In this document: one piece after another, positions 53,522 through 64,000 of the stretch
How positions within the stretch are numbered: the stretch's first letter is position 1
How the letters are laid out: every line of letters begins with the position of its first letter
Source of the DNA: Glandiceps talaboti
Lineage: Eukaryota > Hemichordata > Enteropneusta > Spengelidae
DNA: 64,000 nucleotides
NCBI RefSeq assembly: GCF_964340395.1
Contig: NC_135566.1
Coordinates: 20,292,797-20,356,796, forward strand
Reading direction: 5' to 3'
Program-made: the position numbers and the translations under genes
Notes under the pieces: generated by a model
Databases searched by the model: none
Seen by the model: only the letters and a program-made list of their open reading frames with translations
What the model was told of the DNA's origin: nothing

Positions 53522-56504
53522 ATTTGCGTACGTACTTACATCTCAAATGTGCATGGGCTCATTTCGTGGTATGCATGTACAGACTATATTATACATATTT
53601 GATAGGTAGGCATAACACACCAGTACTTACTTCACTAATGTCCATTATCTTCTCGATTTCCTTCATGTTTTTATTCCATTTTAAATGTTGTGGTATATCA
53701 GTTAGGAGCATCTCTACTTTTTGGGGGGACGCTGCCACTGTGAAGTCACATCGATATCTGGAAGTTAAAAAACAAGTATCGATTAATATGTAGCATGTCT
53801 GAATCCTGTTAATGTGGAAGGGAAATACAATTATCTATTGAAGAGAAGTGATAAGAAATTGAATGCAAATAATAGCATTTGAAATATAGGAATATGAGTT
53901 CATGTACTACCTCAACTGATGTAAGACAACGTTAACGTAACCAACAATTAATACTTTCATATAATGAAAATTGTTTAAAAGCCTATGATTAGATATTGTA
54001 CGTTTCAACTAAATGCCTATTATTAGATATTGTACGTTTCAACTAGATGTCTATTTTATCTTAAGTTAAGTAGTATAGTAATGTATTGAAATCGTGATTT
54101 ATAGGAGTGCTGATTTAGGTGCGGACCCCAAATCAATTTGATTGGATATATTGTACCATGCTATGTATACATGTACTGCTACATAGATGTGATTACCCAC
54201 ATGGAATTGAATGGGACATTGAGATGCCTTGTAAAGTTTACTGAAATGTAGACTAACATTTTCTTCGTGCACACGATGTGTTGATTAATTTATCTTTAGT
54301 TGTCACGTGACATGCATCAAATGTGAATGATGGTGCGATCTGACTTTGCGTTGTTACAAACATATGTAAATTTCCATTGTTGTACTTACATTTGACCTTC
54401 CCAATCACGTGACTTCTTATACGACACACGACCTTCTTTCTGTTTGAGAAATAAAAGTGTAAATAGTGAATAAAAGATATGTCCTCATTACATACCATAA
54501 GATCTGGTTATTTCGTCTGAACATCTTTGTTGTGTGTTTTATTTTTTTTTGCTGTGTTACATATACACCCATAGGTGGCACGCTGCAGTAGCCACCGATA
54601 GTGTTAATTATAACGTAACAAAAGGATTCTCTAATTGCAAGTATTTGTATTAAAGGGGTACAAAGTCGAGGTTGTTTTAGTTACATTTCTTTATGACTAG
54701 GGAGACCAGAAAAATCATTTTCACCGAAAATGCAACGTACGACCTCTCTAAAGTAGATGTATACAACATAGCAAACCTGACTTTGAAGAGGCGGAATAGA
54801 GGTGACGTAAACAAAATTAGGAGCTTCACATCTCAATAGGCCACTTGTGAAGTGAAGCTCGTAACATTGAAATATTTCCCATAATGCCTTGTCCCAGCGT
54901 AGGTCAGCGTACAATAAGCCTAGCCACTTCTAAGTCTAGTTACCACTTTTGGCTCACCAAACAAAGAATTCTAACTATGATTAAATCAATTTCAGCTGCT
55001 CTGTTAGTCTAGTTCCAGGCTATACGGTATCGTTACAATTTACACCTCCACTCACTAGTCTAGTTCCAGGCTATACGGTATTGTTACAATTTACGCTTCC
55101 ACTCAGTAGTCTAGTTCCTATGCTATATGGTATCGTTACAATTTACACCTCCACTCACTAGTCTAGTTCCAGGCTATACGGTATTGTTACAATTTACACT
55201 TCCACTCAGTAGTCTAGTTCCTATGCTATATGGTATCGTTACAATTTACAACTCCGCTCACTAGTCTAGTTCCAGGCTACACGGTATCGTTACGATTTAC
55301 ACCTCCACTTACATACATGTACATTGATATGAGGGTACCGGTACTTTTCGAAAGAAATTTTCAAGAAAAAATTGATAATCTATGCAAGGCCATGAGGTAA
55401 AAAAAACCTGTGTGTTTCCGATAACTCGACCGACCCTAGTTTAAGCCGCCGACACTAAACATTTTTTAAACATTAAACAAAATGAAGAAGTTCCTTGTCT
55501 TTAAACCTGCATGCGCGTCTAGCCTGTTTCCTTTCACGTCTTGTCATGTCTATCCATATTTCATCAAAGTATCACAGAAAGAGTATTCTGATCGGCAATT
55601 CGTTTGGTTTTGGGTCGAAGCAATAAAAACAATTAAAAAGGTAAAGATAAAACAAAATAGATTAAATCCTAACCCACCTACCCAATTTTAAGGTCACGTT
55701 ATCGGAAACACACAATTATTATTTTTTTCGCCGAATATCATAAATTGCATTGGTGTTGGTTCTCTCTTTATAACAAAACATATGCTATCAATAAACCTAG
55801 TTTGAATATTTAATTGTATTTAAAAAGGTCATGACCTCCGCATCGAACGATGGGTTAAAGTCCATGTAATCGATTGATGTATGGATATTACTTATGTCAG
55901 GTCTACAAGTGAGTTTTCAATGTTAATTGTATTACTGTGAAAGTCAAACTGGTGACTGTCAGACATTGAATGTATCAACTGGGCGACATATATATAGGGA
56001 AATTTACATTTATAGACACAATTGCAGCTCTCAGACTATTTGTCTCTAGGTGTATATCATATGTATTATATGGTAGACGACAGTAGATAACGTTAGATTA
56101 AACAAACACAGGATCGTAGTCACCTTTTTTTAACGTAACCGGTTTTGATCCCATCATAGCTATTTGTTTAGATTGCATATGGGAATCAAACTCGACTTTC
56201 CCTATTACCCTCCCCTGTACGACTTAAAACACAATGTCCGGAGAGTCCGGTCCGGTACCTATATGGCGATATGTAGTCATTGCATTGGACAGCCATTCGC
56301 TGGAGCGAGTGACATCAACTTCAATCAGCACAATGTTCCAAGAAAGAAACAAAACACTCAATGAACAGGTTCAACCAATAATAATGACATATCATTCCCA
56401 ATTGTACAACTTACGGTCGTTTTATGTTCTATCCAGTCCGTGTCGTCATAATATGCCACGACATTCTTGCAGGTTTCATCGGCAATTGCTTGATAGTCTT
56501 CCAT
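50952..56504 (-). CDS. STARD5-like: STARD5-like START-domain lipid-transfer protein, gene C (six exons, reverse strand)
   Basis: CDS exons in order: 56504-56415, 54439-54390, 53757-53631, 53046-52926, 52440-52347, 51099-50952; total 630 nt, 209 aa. Each has AG/GT borders and the same phases as A and B; exons 1-5 have exactly the lengths of those of gene B. Motifs: [15 protein letters not shown] (exon 1), [16 protein letters not shown] (exon 2), [16 protein letters not shown] (exon 3), [15 protein letters not shown] (exon 4), [13 protein letters not shown] (exon 5), [13 protein letters not shown] and [12 protein letters not shown] (exon 6). A soluble START protein is expected; the ligand is unknown. 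Being more diverged from A and B than those are from each other, it may bind a different lipid. TTTATT at about 50793 gives AATAAA on its strand, a possible polyadenylation signal. Confidence 0.86.
51640..51870 (+). pseudogene. Possible degraded retroelement ORF end, (GAT)n-Asp tract then TRSGR motif
   Basis: A (GAT)n run opens a frame of Asp residues followed by an acidic stretch, an in-frame TAG, and then [17 protein letters not shown], ending in TAA at about 51868. A basic TRSGR segment near the end of an acidic tail is common at the C-termini of Pol proteins of LTR elements. The match is short and the frame is broken, so this is tentative. It lies in the last intron of STARD gene C. Confidence 0.25.
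52071..52229 (-). repeat. Duplicate of the exon 2 acceptor and adjoining intron of STARD gene C
   Basis: About 158 bases nearly identical to 54428-54586, from ACGACCTTCTTTCTGTTTGA to ATAGGTGGCACGCTGCA, with about four differences. It includes the first ~12 bases of exon 2 (minus strand) plus the acceptor and part of intron 1. The copy sits in intron 5. Confidence 0.9.
52231..52283. repeat. (TG)n microsatellite
   Basis: Pure TG directly after the duplicated acceptor segment, in intron 5 of gene C. Confidence 0.96.
53120..53522. repeat. Compound microsatellite (TA)n(TG)n(TATG)n(TCTG)n
   Basis: About 400 bases pass from TA to TG, then TATG, then TCTG. It yields open frames of more than 150 codons on both strands; all are repeat artefacts in intron 3 of gene C. 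Confidence 0.97.
55005..55310. repeat. About 60-bp tandem repeat, five to six units
   Basis: Repeats of TAGTCTAGTTCCAGGCTATA, CGGTATCGTTACAATTTACA and CCTCCACTCAC alternate between two variants (CCAGGCTATACGG and CCTATGCTATATGG). A single related unit is near 7390. It lies in intron 1 of gene C. Confidence 0.88.
55410..55713. mobile_element. MITE with 16-bp perfect TIRs, copy 1
   Basis: GTGTGTTTCCGATAAC at 55410-55425 and its exact reverse complement at 55698-55713. A related, more diverged element is at about 61145-61486, sharing CCCTAG/CACCTAG near the left end and CCCACCTA near the right end. The 69-codon ORF inside has no recognisable domain. Confidence 0.6.
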
Positions 56505-57487
56505 GACGCTCTCTGTATCAGTTTTGGTAAGTCAAACGACTTTTAACCTCCAATGCCCGTTCTTCTTTTATCGCAGGACAAACTGGCAGCTATCTTGTCT
56601 ATAATCTTCCTCCACCCAGCAACCTAAAAATTCGCGGATCACCTTTCGATGTCAGACAAAAAATGTAAATGTAACGTAATGAGTCTGCTGTTCCGTAGAG
56701 TTTGGCTGTACCATTCCTAACATGTCACTGTTCACGGTGCAGGACAGCAACATGACCATTGCGGAATTTTTGTATTTGTTCATATTTAGAATATATTTGA
56801 AGCGTAAACGTGGGACAGGATAGAGCAGAATGTGAGTACACACATTGACATTCGTTAAGTCACACATTAATTAATTTGTAATAGTTGTTTAACATTCGGT
56901 GATTTATCATTGAAGGTAAAGATCAACGTTCCGAGGCTAAGCGCCAAATCTACACACATTGGTCTTCAACTTCAAGACCATTTTAGTAAAGATATTGTCG
57001 ATGAGGGCGTAGTGATATTTAGTGTAGACAGTTGTGACTGCTCTTCGGCGCTAAACTTGTGGCATAAGTACGATGATTGATATATCCCATAATATTGTCT
57101 CGTCGATTATTGTTATACTTGGCGATATGAATACTGATATGCAAAAGACGACGGCAGTAGTGTTTATGAGAACATTGCAGCGGCAAATTGTTGTTCAATT
57201 AATGATGGTGACAACACGCCGTCAGTCAAGGCACCTGCATGTGTCTAGTGACGTAGTAGGGAACGCAAAGAAAGCCAGCCACTTCTGTCAAATAGCGATT
57301 ACACCACACACATCTTAATTAATACGTTCACAAAAGTTGGAACGCGAAATAATACGAATAATGTTCATCGATACACAATTGCAACCAAATTGTTTTCTCT
57401 GTTGGAACGTAGACATGGTAAGAATCTTTATTGTGTATCCGACATGTCAATATTATGTCTTCCCACTCTGGGTAAAATTTGTGTCAA

Positions 57488-57635
57488 TGTTTACAAGCTT
57501 ATTACATACTTTCACTGTTTATTATATAGTTTACAAGCTTATTACATACTTTCACTGTTTATTATATAGTTTACAAGCTTATTACATACTTACACTGTTT
57601 ATTATATAGTTTACAAGCTTATTACATACTTACAC
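57488..57635. repeat. 40-bp tandem repeat, about 3.7 units
   Basis: Unit TTTACAAGCTTATTACATAC plus TTTCACTGTTTATTATATAG, nearly identical copies. Confidence 0.95.
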
Positions 57636-58159
57636 TTATTCGACATTCTGGATAATTGTATAAAACCAGAAATGCAATGTGAAGAATATAAATAAACGGC
57701 ATCATGATAGATATGTACATGTACATTTATTTATCTGGTCTTTAAAATAATGAAAACATTATTTTAATCGCAGAATAAGTTTATAATATGATAGACTCCA
57801 ACCCCCCCCCCCTCCAAGTATACAAATAGATTAAGTGTGTTTGTAATACTGTAGAAAGTCAACGGTGGTACCTTATCTTGTAGTACCCCTGGACAAAGAT
57901 GGTGTATCACAGGTGTGGTAAAGAGATAGGGTAAAGTCAACTTTCTGTATATTATTCAAGTTATTACCATAGACTGGCCTTAGGTACAAATGTATAAAAA
58001 TAAAACAAATGGACACTTGTCTAGAAGAGTTACAGAAAATAAATAAATAAAGAACATGAAAAAACGAAACAAATCAAAATGGTATTAACAGCTATGTCGA
58101 ACATCATGGTATACTATACATTATCGACTCGGATTTTGAATGCCGAGTGTAAAAAAGTG

Positions 58160-59610
58160 CATTATTTCTCAAAGTCTGAATATTGGTCACGGGTTCTCAC
58201 GAGTCTTGTAAACTTATCAAAATGTGGCTGGTTACGGTAATACAATGGAATGAATTTTTGTCTGATGTCTGAATAAAGTGGGCAACAGGGTAAGAAGTGA
58301 AATTCATCTTCAATTGATGTTTTAAAGTAATTACAAAATCTTCTGTGTGTGTGTGTGTGTGTGTGTGTGTTAATGTGTCTACCTGATTCAATCCGCAAGT
58401 TATGAGCTGAGAGACAGAATCTGCAGAGAACATTACGAAGGTGCGGTTCATCTAAATTTATAAGATAACTTTCAGTAGTAAATACTGACGTAAAAGTACA
58501 ATATGTCCGGAGTTTTGGGCTTTCATTTATGTCTGTTGACCAGTTCTGGGTATCTATGTCTTTACATCGCTGTTTAAAATAAAGCATTAAGAAATATAGT
58601 CTCATCTCCAGCACCTTGGAGTAACCAAACTTCACCAAAACCATAGCTGTACAAGAGGTGTTTAACTGATGATGTGGCCCAACATGGCTGATTATTTTGT
58701 GATTTACTGTATTGATAGTCATAGCACTGATACACGTACAGTGAGCCATATTTTACATTGTCATATGCAGCCAATATTTCACGATACGCATGTACATGTA
58801 CATGTTAACTTCCACTAAGTGACGTCCAGTTTCACCCCTTATAGCAAGATTTGACGTGCAGGTGTTTACTTTTAAGGCGTATCTGCAAAAGCTGTGGTGT
58901 ACTTTTTCTATATCTTTTGCAGTGTGGAAACCCCATATTTCGCTGCCATAAAGTAAAATTGGTAAAACCTTTGTATCATAAATGGTGAACAAGTCATCCA
59001 GTGTTAGATTCCCATAACGGCTAAGGTGTATCTTTAAACTAAAAACACACTTAGGGGCTTGGCTTGTTGTGCTAAAAACCAGGCACCAAATGAAGAGAAT
59101 ACAATTCCAAGATAATTATACATAGATACAACGTCTACCCGAGCCCCATTAAATACCCAGTGCTCATAGCTTTCAGTATCCCACCCCTTCTGAAAACAAT
59201 AATTTTAGTCTTCGAAATATTTACAGATAGCTTCCAGAGTTTACAGAAGTCAGACAATTTGTTTAGTAAACGGTGCAATCCGATTACACTAGTACTGAAA
59301 ATACATAGGTCATGACCATAAAGTAAATAGAACAATGTGAACACCTGAATAGATATTTGTTGTAAGACTTTTACCCAAATCATTGACAAAGAAACAAAAC
59401 AATAGAGGTGAGATTACAGACCCTTGTTGCAATCCAGAACTGCAAGTAAATAACTCAGTCAGTCCTTGGGGTGTTTTAACAGATGCACAAACTTTGCCGT
59501 ACATTGAGTGTAACGTTTTGAACAGCTTTCCACGCATACCAACCTTGGCAAATTTATAGAATAAGGCATAATGGTTTACCCTGTCAAAAACCTTTTCAAA
59601 GTACATACCT
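58160..59610 (-). pseudogene. Degenerate 5'-truncated LINE (non-LTR retrotransposon) with reverse transcriptase remains
   Basis: Four overlapping minus-strand frames together resemble the second half of a LINE ORF2. 59606-59310 has FEKVFDRVNHYALFYKF and LQQGSVISPLLFCFFVNDL (RT blocks). 59389-59135 has YLLYGHDL, where YADD would be expected, and LSVNISKTKIIVF. 58992-58753 has VLPILLYGSEIWGF. 58749-58162 has CRFCL...IEDEFHFLPCCPLYSD, a Cys/His C-terminal segment. Frameshifts and the lost catalytic Asp pair show that it is dead. The (TG)n at 58347-58370 expanded inside it. The clade is not assigned. Confidence 0.85.
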
Positions 59611-61144
59611 TGATTACAATGAGGTTATCAAATCTTCTGTCCCTTTCTGCAAATGAATTTTGTCCCTATATATGACTCCCACCGTGCAGAGCTTCCTCGT
59701 TATTACAGACAATTAGGTCGCAGTTTTCACCAGTACTTAAGACTAGAATATTTTAATAGTTTACGTAAAAGGGGATTTTTAATACTGTACACCTTTCATT
59801 TCCAAAATGTTTTCATTGGAATATGGATAAAAAGATATAGAGATTTCAACGATTCTACTCACTGAAACTTCTATATCACTTACAATACATGCAAATGTTT
59901 TGTGTCTTTTCTTAGGTATGCCATATTAGTTAATATAAGGTGTAAATTGGAATAAATCGAGATACACTCACGACTTTCAATTCCAATGGGTTTCATTTAG
60001 GCCTACATGTATGATAAATTCTATTCTAAATGCTCAACAGTTTGTACATTTATAGATGAAATGAAAGCTTCTCATTCGGTGAGGAATATAACAACATAAC
60101 ATAAATTCGAGCAAATCAGGAAACGTCACGAATATTCCAATTAATCTATCATGAGTTCAGTTATATCATTGGTATATTTATGACCCCCTCTCCCTTTTTT
60201 ATATAAAAGAATGATCAATATATAAAGGCGGGGTTTACTTCACTAAATTGTCTACTGACGACGTCATAGTAATTGTGAAAAGAAAAGCTATGTATGTTTT
60301 GACCGTAGAGGGCATATACATGTAACGGCTACGTACGTGGACCAGGTATATGATTGCCATCCATAAAGTGGTAGATAGAATTAGGACCATTCTACCGCTA
60401 TATTTCAAGGAACTCTTTCCATGTCGATGTCATCTACTCGACATTTTGTTCGTCAAGTAGCCAAAGATATAATCACTAAAAATTGGTCAATTACTTATAA
60501 AAAGACATGATAGTATTTGTTTATCAGTGGTCAATATTATCCGTAGGTGGTGGTGTAGTGACAATTTTAACTCTAGGATGAAAGCTTGGTTTTGAATGTC
60601 GTCACATTAAAGCTGCTATAGTTTGTAACTGTAGAGCCATTTTTTGTTCAGAGAACCACAATCTATTCACTGGAAATTGTAACAATACCAATAATTAGAC
60701 ATTGAACTGTTAATCAGTGGTCCGTCTTATCCATAAGTCGTGCAGGTTTAAATTCTGATAGCCATTGAGGGCGCTGCATTTTCGGGTGCCGCATTACCAA
60801 CATCTGAGATATTGGGATAACTGTCTGAAGTTACACATGTACCGGTTCTTCAGAAAACACTGGCCTGATGAAGTTTAGGTTAGCTATTAGTATTTCTTGG
60901 TGCAAAATGACATTAAATTTATGAAATAGACTGAACGTTTGCACAGATGAACTTTCATCATTTGCATAGTACATATATATTTTAATTTCTTATCAAAATT
61001 TATAACAATATGATTTTTAAGATATTGATAAAATAATGTAGCATTCATTGGATTATGCATACATATCTAAAATACATATTTTAGAATACTAATCTAATTA
61101 TTTAATGAAAGGGGAGGGGTGATAAGGCCTAATAAAAAAAAGTT

Positions 61145-61486
61145 GTTTGGTTCCGGTTACCTCACCCCACCTAGTTTTTCACGCTGACCCTCAACTTTTT
61201 TTTACGTATTCGAGAAAGAAAATAATAAAGTCGGGAAAATCGTGAAGTCTCGCAAGAAATAGTGGTTGCGGAAACTGGCATCAACTTAAAAAGACAATAT
61301 ACAACTGTTCTTCCAATCTGTAATGGCTGTACATCTGATGTGCAAAAACCAATAACACAGACCATATGGAAAACAATGGGGAAACATAACTAACTGGGCT
61401 AGACACTCACATATGGAAAAAAAACATTTTAAAAAATAAAATAAAAAATCTGCCTACCCACCTATTTTGAAATTGAATGTAATCGG
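61145..61486. mobile_element. MITE related to 55410-55713, copy 2, diverged
   Basis: Left end GTTTGGTTCCGGTTAC and right end GTAATCGGAACCACAC form imperfect TIRs of the same type as copy 1. The interior is T/A-rich with little similarity. Confidence 0.45.
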
Positions 61487-62008
61487 AACCACACAATATT
61501 TTCTCTTTTTTTACGCCGAAACACATTCTCAGTGATGTATACTTCTTTTTTACATACACTGTGAATACCTTTAGTGGTTTCAAGCTTTGGAAATGAAGTA
61601 TATTGCAATCTGAATGTAGATTTTGTGATAATTCAAGATGCCATTCACAAACAACTCACAAAGTAATTACATAACATTCAGCTCCATAACGTGACCAGAA
61701 GGACATATGGTAATCGTCAACAAAATGTAAAAGGTCTCTCTTACAGGGATTCTAAAATCTGAACTTGAATACTTACAATATTACTTTGTGATCGTACTGA
61801 TCAATAATATCAAATGAAATAAAATATTTCTTTTCACCTGGTAGATTCCTGAATGAGCACATGTAAATTTTTCATATCATTCATTAAGAAACATAAATGT
61901 TTTTGGATTGTTCACAAAAATTAGCGTTCTTGACAAGAAATGTTTTCAAATTACATGAAACATACTTTAAAACTTTAAGACTTGACTACAACAAACACTG
62001 ATTACAGT

Positions 62009-62567
62009 CTATAACTTGGCTGTTGGAGATTTGAAAAACCGGTCAATTTTGAACGGTGAAAGGTCATACGATGGTTTTCTGTTCATTGCCAATTCACTCA
62101 ATACCTTGCCAACAATTGGTGCAAGTTTAAAACCATGGCCTGCAAAAGAAAATAGACAGGTAGCACAATTAATCTATCTTATACAATTACCTACATGCAC
62201 CTAATATCTTTTATATATCTGAAGGAAATAAACACTTAACAGTCATAAATATTTATTGTTCATCTAACATATATTCATATCAGCTAAGTCCCATGAGGCA
62301 ACAGTGTATCAGTGGAAGAACAACTGAGGTGAAAAATAGTTTCAATTTGGTGTTTCAATTTGGTGCAAAACTTCACGAAATCATGAAATGACTCTCCAGA
62401 ACCCCAAGTTTATGAAAATACAAGTGTGGATTTCCCCTTTAATACTATAGTCTGTAAACATCATACAACATGTTACTTGTCATAAACTAACCTGAAAAGC
62501 CTGCTGCCATTATAATATTGCTGAAATGTGGATGTCTGTCAAGTATGAAATCTTCATCAGGCGTCCA
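62009..62567 (-). CDS. PIPOX: Peroxisomal sarcosine oxidase (PIPOX-like), last two exons, 5' part missing
   Basis: Exons 62567-62492 and 62139-62009, joined by a GTTAGT donor and a TTTTGCAG acceptor. They encode [40 protein letters not shown] and [12 protein letters not shown], ending in PTAKL and a stop. This matches the C-terminal FAD-binding part of the PIPOX/MSOX family, which oxidises sarcosine, pipecolate or proline in peroxisomes. The conserved GxSGHGFK segment contacts flavin in the family. The terminal AKL is a type 1 peroxisomal targeting signal. The acceptor TTGTAG before W marks another upstream exon; I could not find it between 62568 and 64000, so the rest probably lies beyond the window. 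Confidence 0.9.
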
Positions 62568-63049
62568 CTACAATAAACAACAACAACAACAACAACGATT
62601 CATTATGTTTCTGATTTAACCTCAGTGTGTTACTTCTAGCAACTGAGGTGACATCTGTGGCTCAGTACATTTAGTTTATTAAGGAGCAAACTTGCATAGT
62701 CACAGCTTGATATAAGTACTTGAATATGCATAAAGAATTTTGATATCCAAATATGTGATGTTTTGGTGGACTGTAAGATACATCGTGTTGTTCAGCACTA
62801 TCAAGTTTTGGTAACAAATGATATAATTCTCATCATATAATTTTATATCATATCTGTATGATGAAATAGTAATTATTATCAAAATTATGATTATTATATA
62901 ATATTCATTTAATTATTATTATTTCATATCTGTATGAATACTTGGATAGACCTCTATTAGTAGTTAGCCATGATTCAACATACTCGATATTTAACATTTT
63001 GAAACACAGTTTTTAATCCCCATTTGCCCCATCTCATATATTGGACAGG

Positions 63050-63345
63050 TGTAATTATTTAATGATAATAATAATAACAATGTTTGTTTTTATATACCAC
63101 TTTCCCACTCTGTGCTCAAAGCACTTTTACAATTATTTCCCCTGGCATGGATCTATAGCAACACAACGGCCCTTTATACTTCCTCAACTCCCTGGGGAGC
63201 ATACAATCCATTGCAGCCTTTATAAGTGCATAGGATTAAATCATTCACATTGCAATCTCTATCCTACCAGGTCCCCAATTATACAGCTGGGTTGACTGAG
63301 GCACAATTGTGGTTCAAATCTTGCCCAAGGACTTTAGCCAGTCAG
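63050..63345. repeat. Probable interspersed repeat (SINE/MITE-like)
   Basis: The segment with TGTGCTCAAAGCACTTTTAC, CCTCAACTCCCTGGGGAGCA and ATACAGCTGGGTTGACTGAG resembles a dispersed repeat seen in many marine invertebrate genomes. Only one copy is in this window, so the call rests on general familiarity. Confidence 0.3.
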
Positions 63346-64000
63346 AAAATTCCTAGCCGGCCATGATATATTACTGTATACATGTATGTTTTCTTTGCGT
63401 CACAAACCCAGCTAGTTTGAAGAAAATATTTTTGTGGTCCAGCCAGGAGTTTTAATTTTTTTTTTATCTTTTCAATGCCGGTTCAGAATCAGACAGTCAG
63501 ATGTATTTACTTAATAATTCCTTTTCCTCACTTGATATGTCAATTTCGCTTTCTTTCTGACTTTTCTGGTAAATAAATATGTATGTTTAACTTCAGAAGT
63601 GTTCTAGACTGTATCAGACACAACATGTTGTTTCACGCTATCAGCCAGTACATCGATCAGCCCAGAGAACAATATATGAAACAAATTTAATTTTCAAATT
63701 AATAATAAAATTAGTAAACCTGTAACAAACAGTCCATAATTTTGAAATATATATGAGAAATTGTACTTTTGAAATCAATCCTAATCCTTTGATATACCTT
63801 TAATAAATAGTTTTAATTTTGACAAATATATATCATGAAGTACGTGTCATTACATGCACACAATAATGATATCATTTTTCATCAATAGTGATATCATTTA
63901 CATCTTGTGAATAGTATGTAAATCTACAAACAGACACGCTGATCACGGCCATTTGGGGCATGGCTAAATTTATCATTTGCCATTACTAGTATTACAAGGG

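Noticed and set aside
52935-53793. Frames of more than 200 codons rich in YI, CV, YVCM and SVCL
   Set aside because: Products of TA, TG, TATG and TCTG microsatellites in intron 3 of STARD gene C.
58162-58749. Intact 195-codon gene
   Set aside because: It is the C-terminal part of a frameshifted LINE; neighbouring RT pieces are in other frames.

Overview
The window is eukaryotic nuclear DNA, almost certainly from an AT-rich marine invertebrate. Its genes are split by GT/AG introns, it is full of microsatellites and minisatellites, and it carries several transposon families that combine as they do in molluscs, hemichordates or cephalochordates. I cannot fix the phylum. No rRNA, tRNA gene, CRISPR array or bacterial operon is visible.

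Host genes. Three six-exon genes encode small START-domain lipid-transfer proteins of the STARD4/5/6 group, closest to STARD5 by motif. Gene A is on + (exons 10304-16600, 207 aa), gene B on + (20122-47434, 206 aa) and gene C on - (56504 down to 50952, 209 aa). Assembled from the sequence, all three have the same intron positions and phases and open frames divisible by three. A and B are head to tail; B and C converge. At the right edge, on -, lie the last two exons of a peroxisomal sarcosine oxidase (PIPOX-like) gene ending in a peroxisomal AKL signal; its 5' part is outside the window or unrecognised.

Mobile DNA. The main element is a complete, apparently intact Ty3/Gypsy LTR retrotransposon of about 12.3 kb (28503-40786, minus orientation) in intron 2 of gene B, inside a 29-bp minisatellite. 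Its two 277-bp LTRs differ at one base and are flanked by a 4-bp ATAC duplication. It has a tRNA-Ser type primer site, a polypurine tract, and three large open frames: a Gag with an N-terminal helix-hairpin-helix and a CCHC knuckle; a Pol with protease, RT, RNase H and integrase that ends in a PHD finger; and a third ORF, where env sits in retroviruses, ending in a TatD-family metallonuclease domain with all expected metal-ligand motifs. A good 3' splice site lies just before the third ORF and a 5' splice site just before gag, suggesting a spliced mRNA for ORF3. This HhH-Gag / PHD-integrase / TatD combination is the most interesting system here.

Other repeats. Two Helentron-like (pearl/HINE-type) non-autonomous elements lie in opposite orientation at 1-1038 and 8828-10070. 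There is a MITE with 10-bp target duplications at 7098-7211, a hairpin bracketed by (TA)n near 13.2 kb, nested foldback arms at 20.5-24.6 kb, a further foldback near 26 kb, a MITE pair at 55.4 and 61.1 kb, a degenerate LINE at 58.1-59.6 kb, and large minisatellites with 150-, 45-, 29-, 42-, 22-, 51- and 40-bp units.

Region by region: 1-10.3 kb repeats and no secure gene; 10.3-16.6 kb gene A; 16.6-20.1 kb spacer; 20.1-47.4 kb gene B, inflated by foldbacks, the Gypsy element and minisatellites; 47.4-50.9 kb spacer with a 22-bp minisatellite; 50.9-56.5 kb gene C; 56.5-62.0 kb LINE and MITE remnants; 62.0-64.0 kb the PIPOX 3' end.
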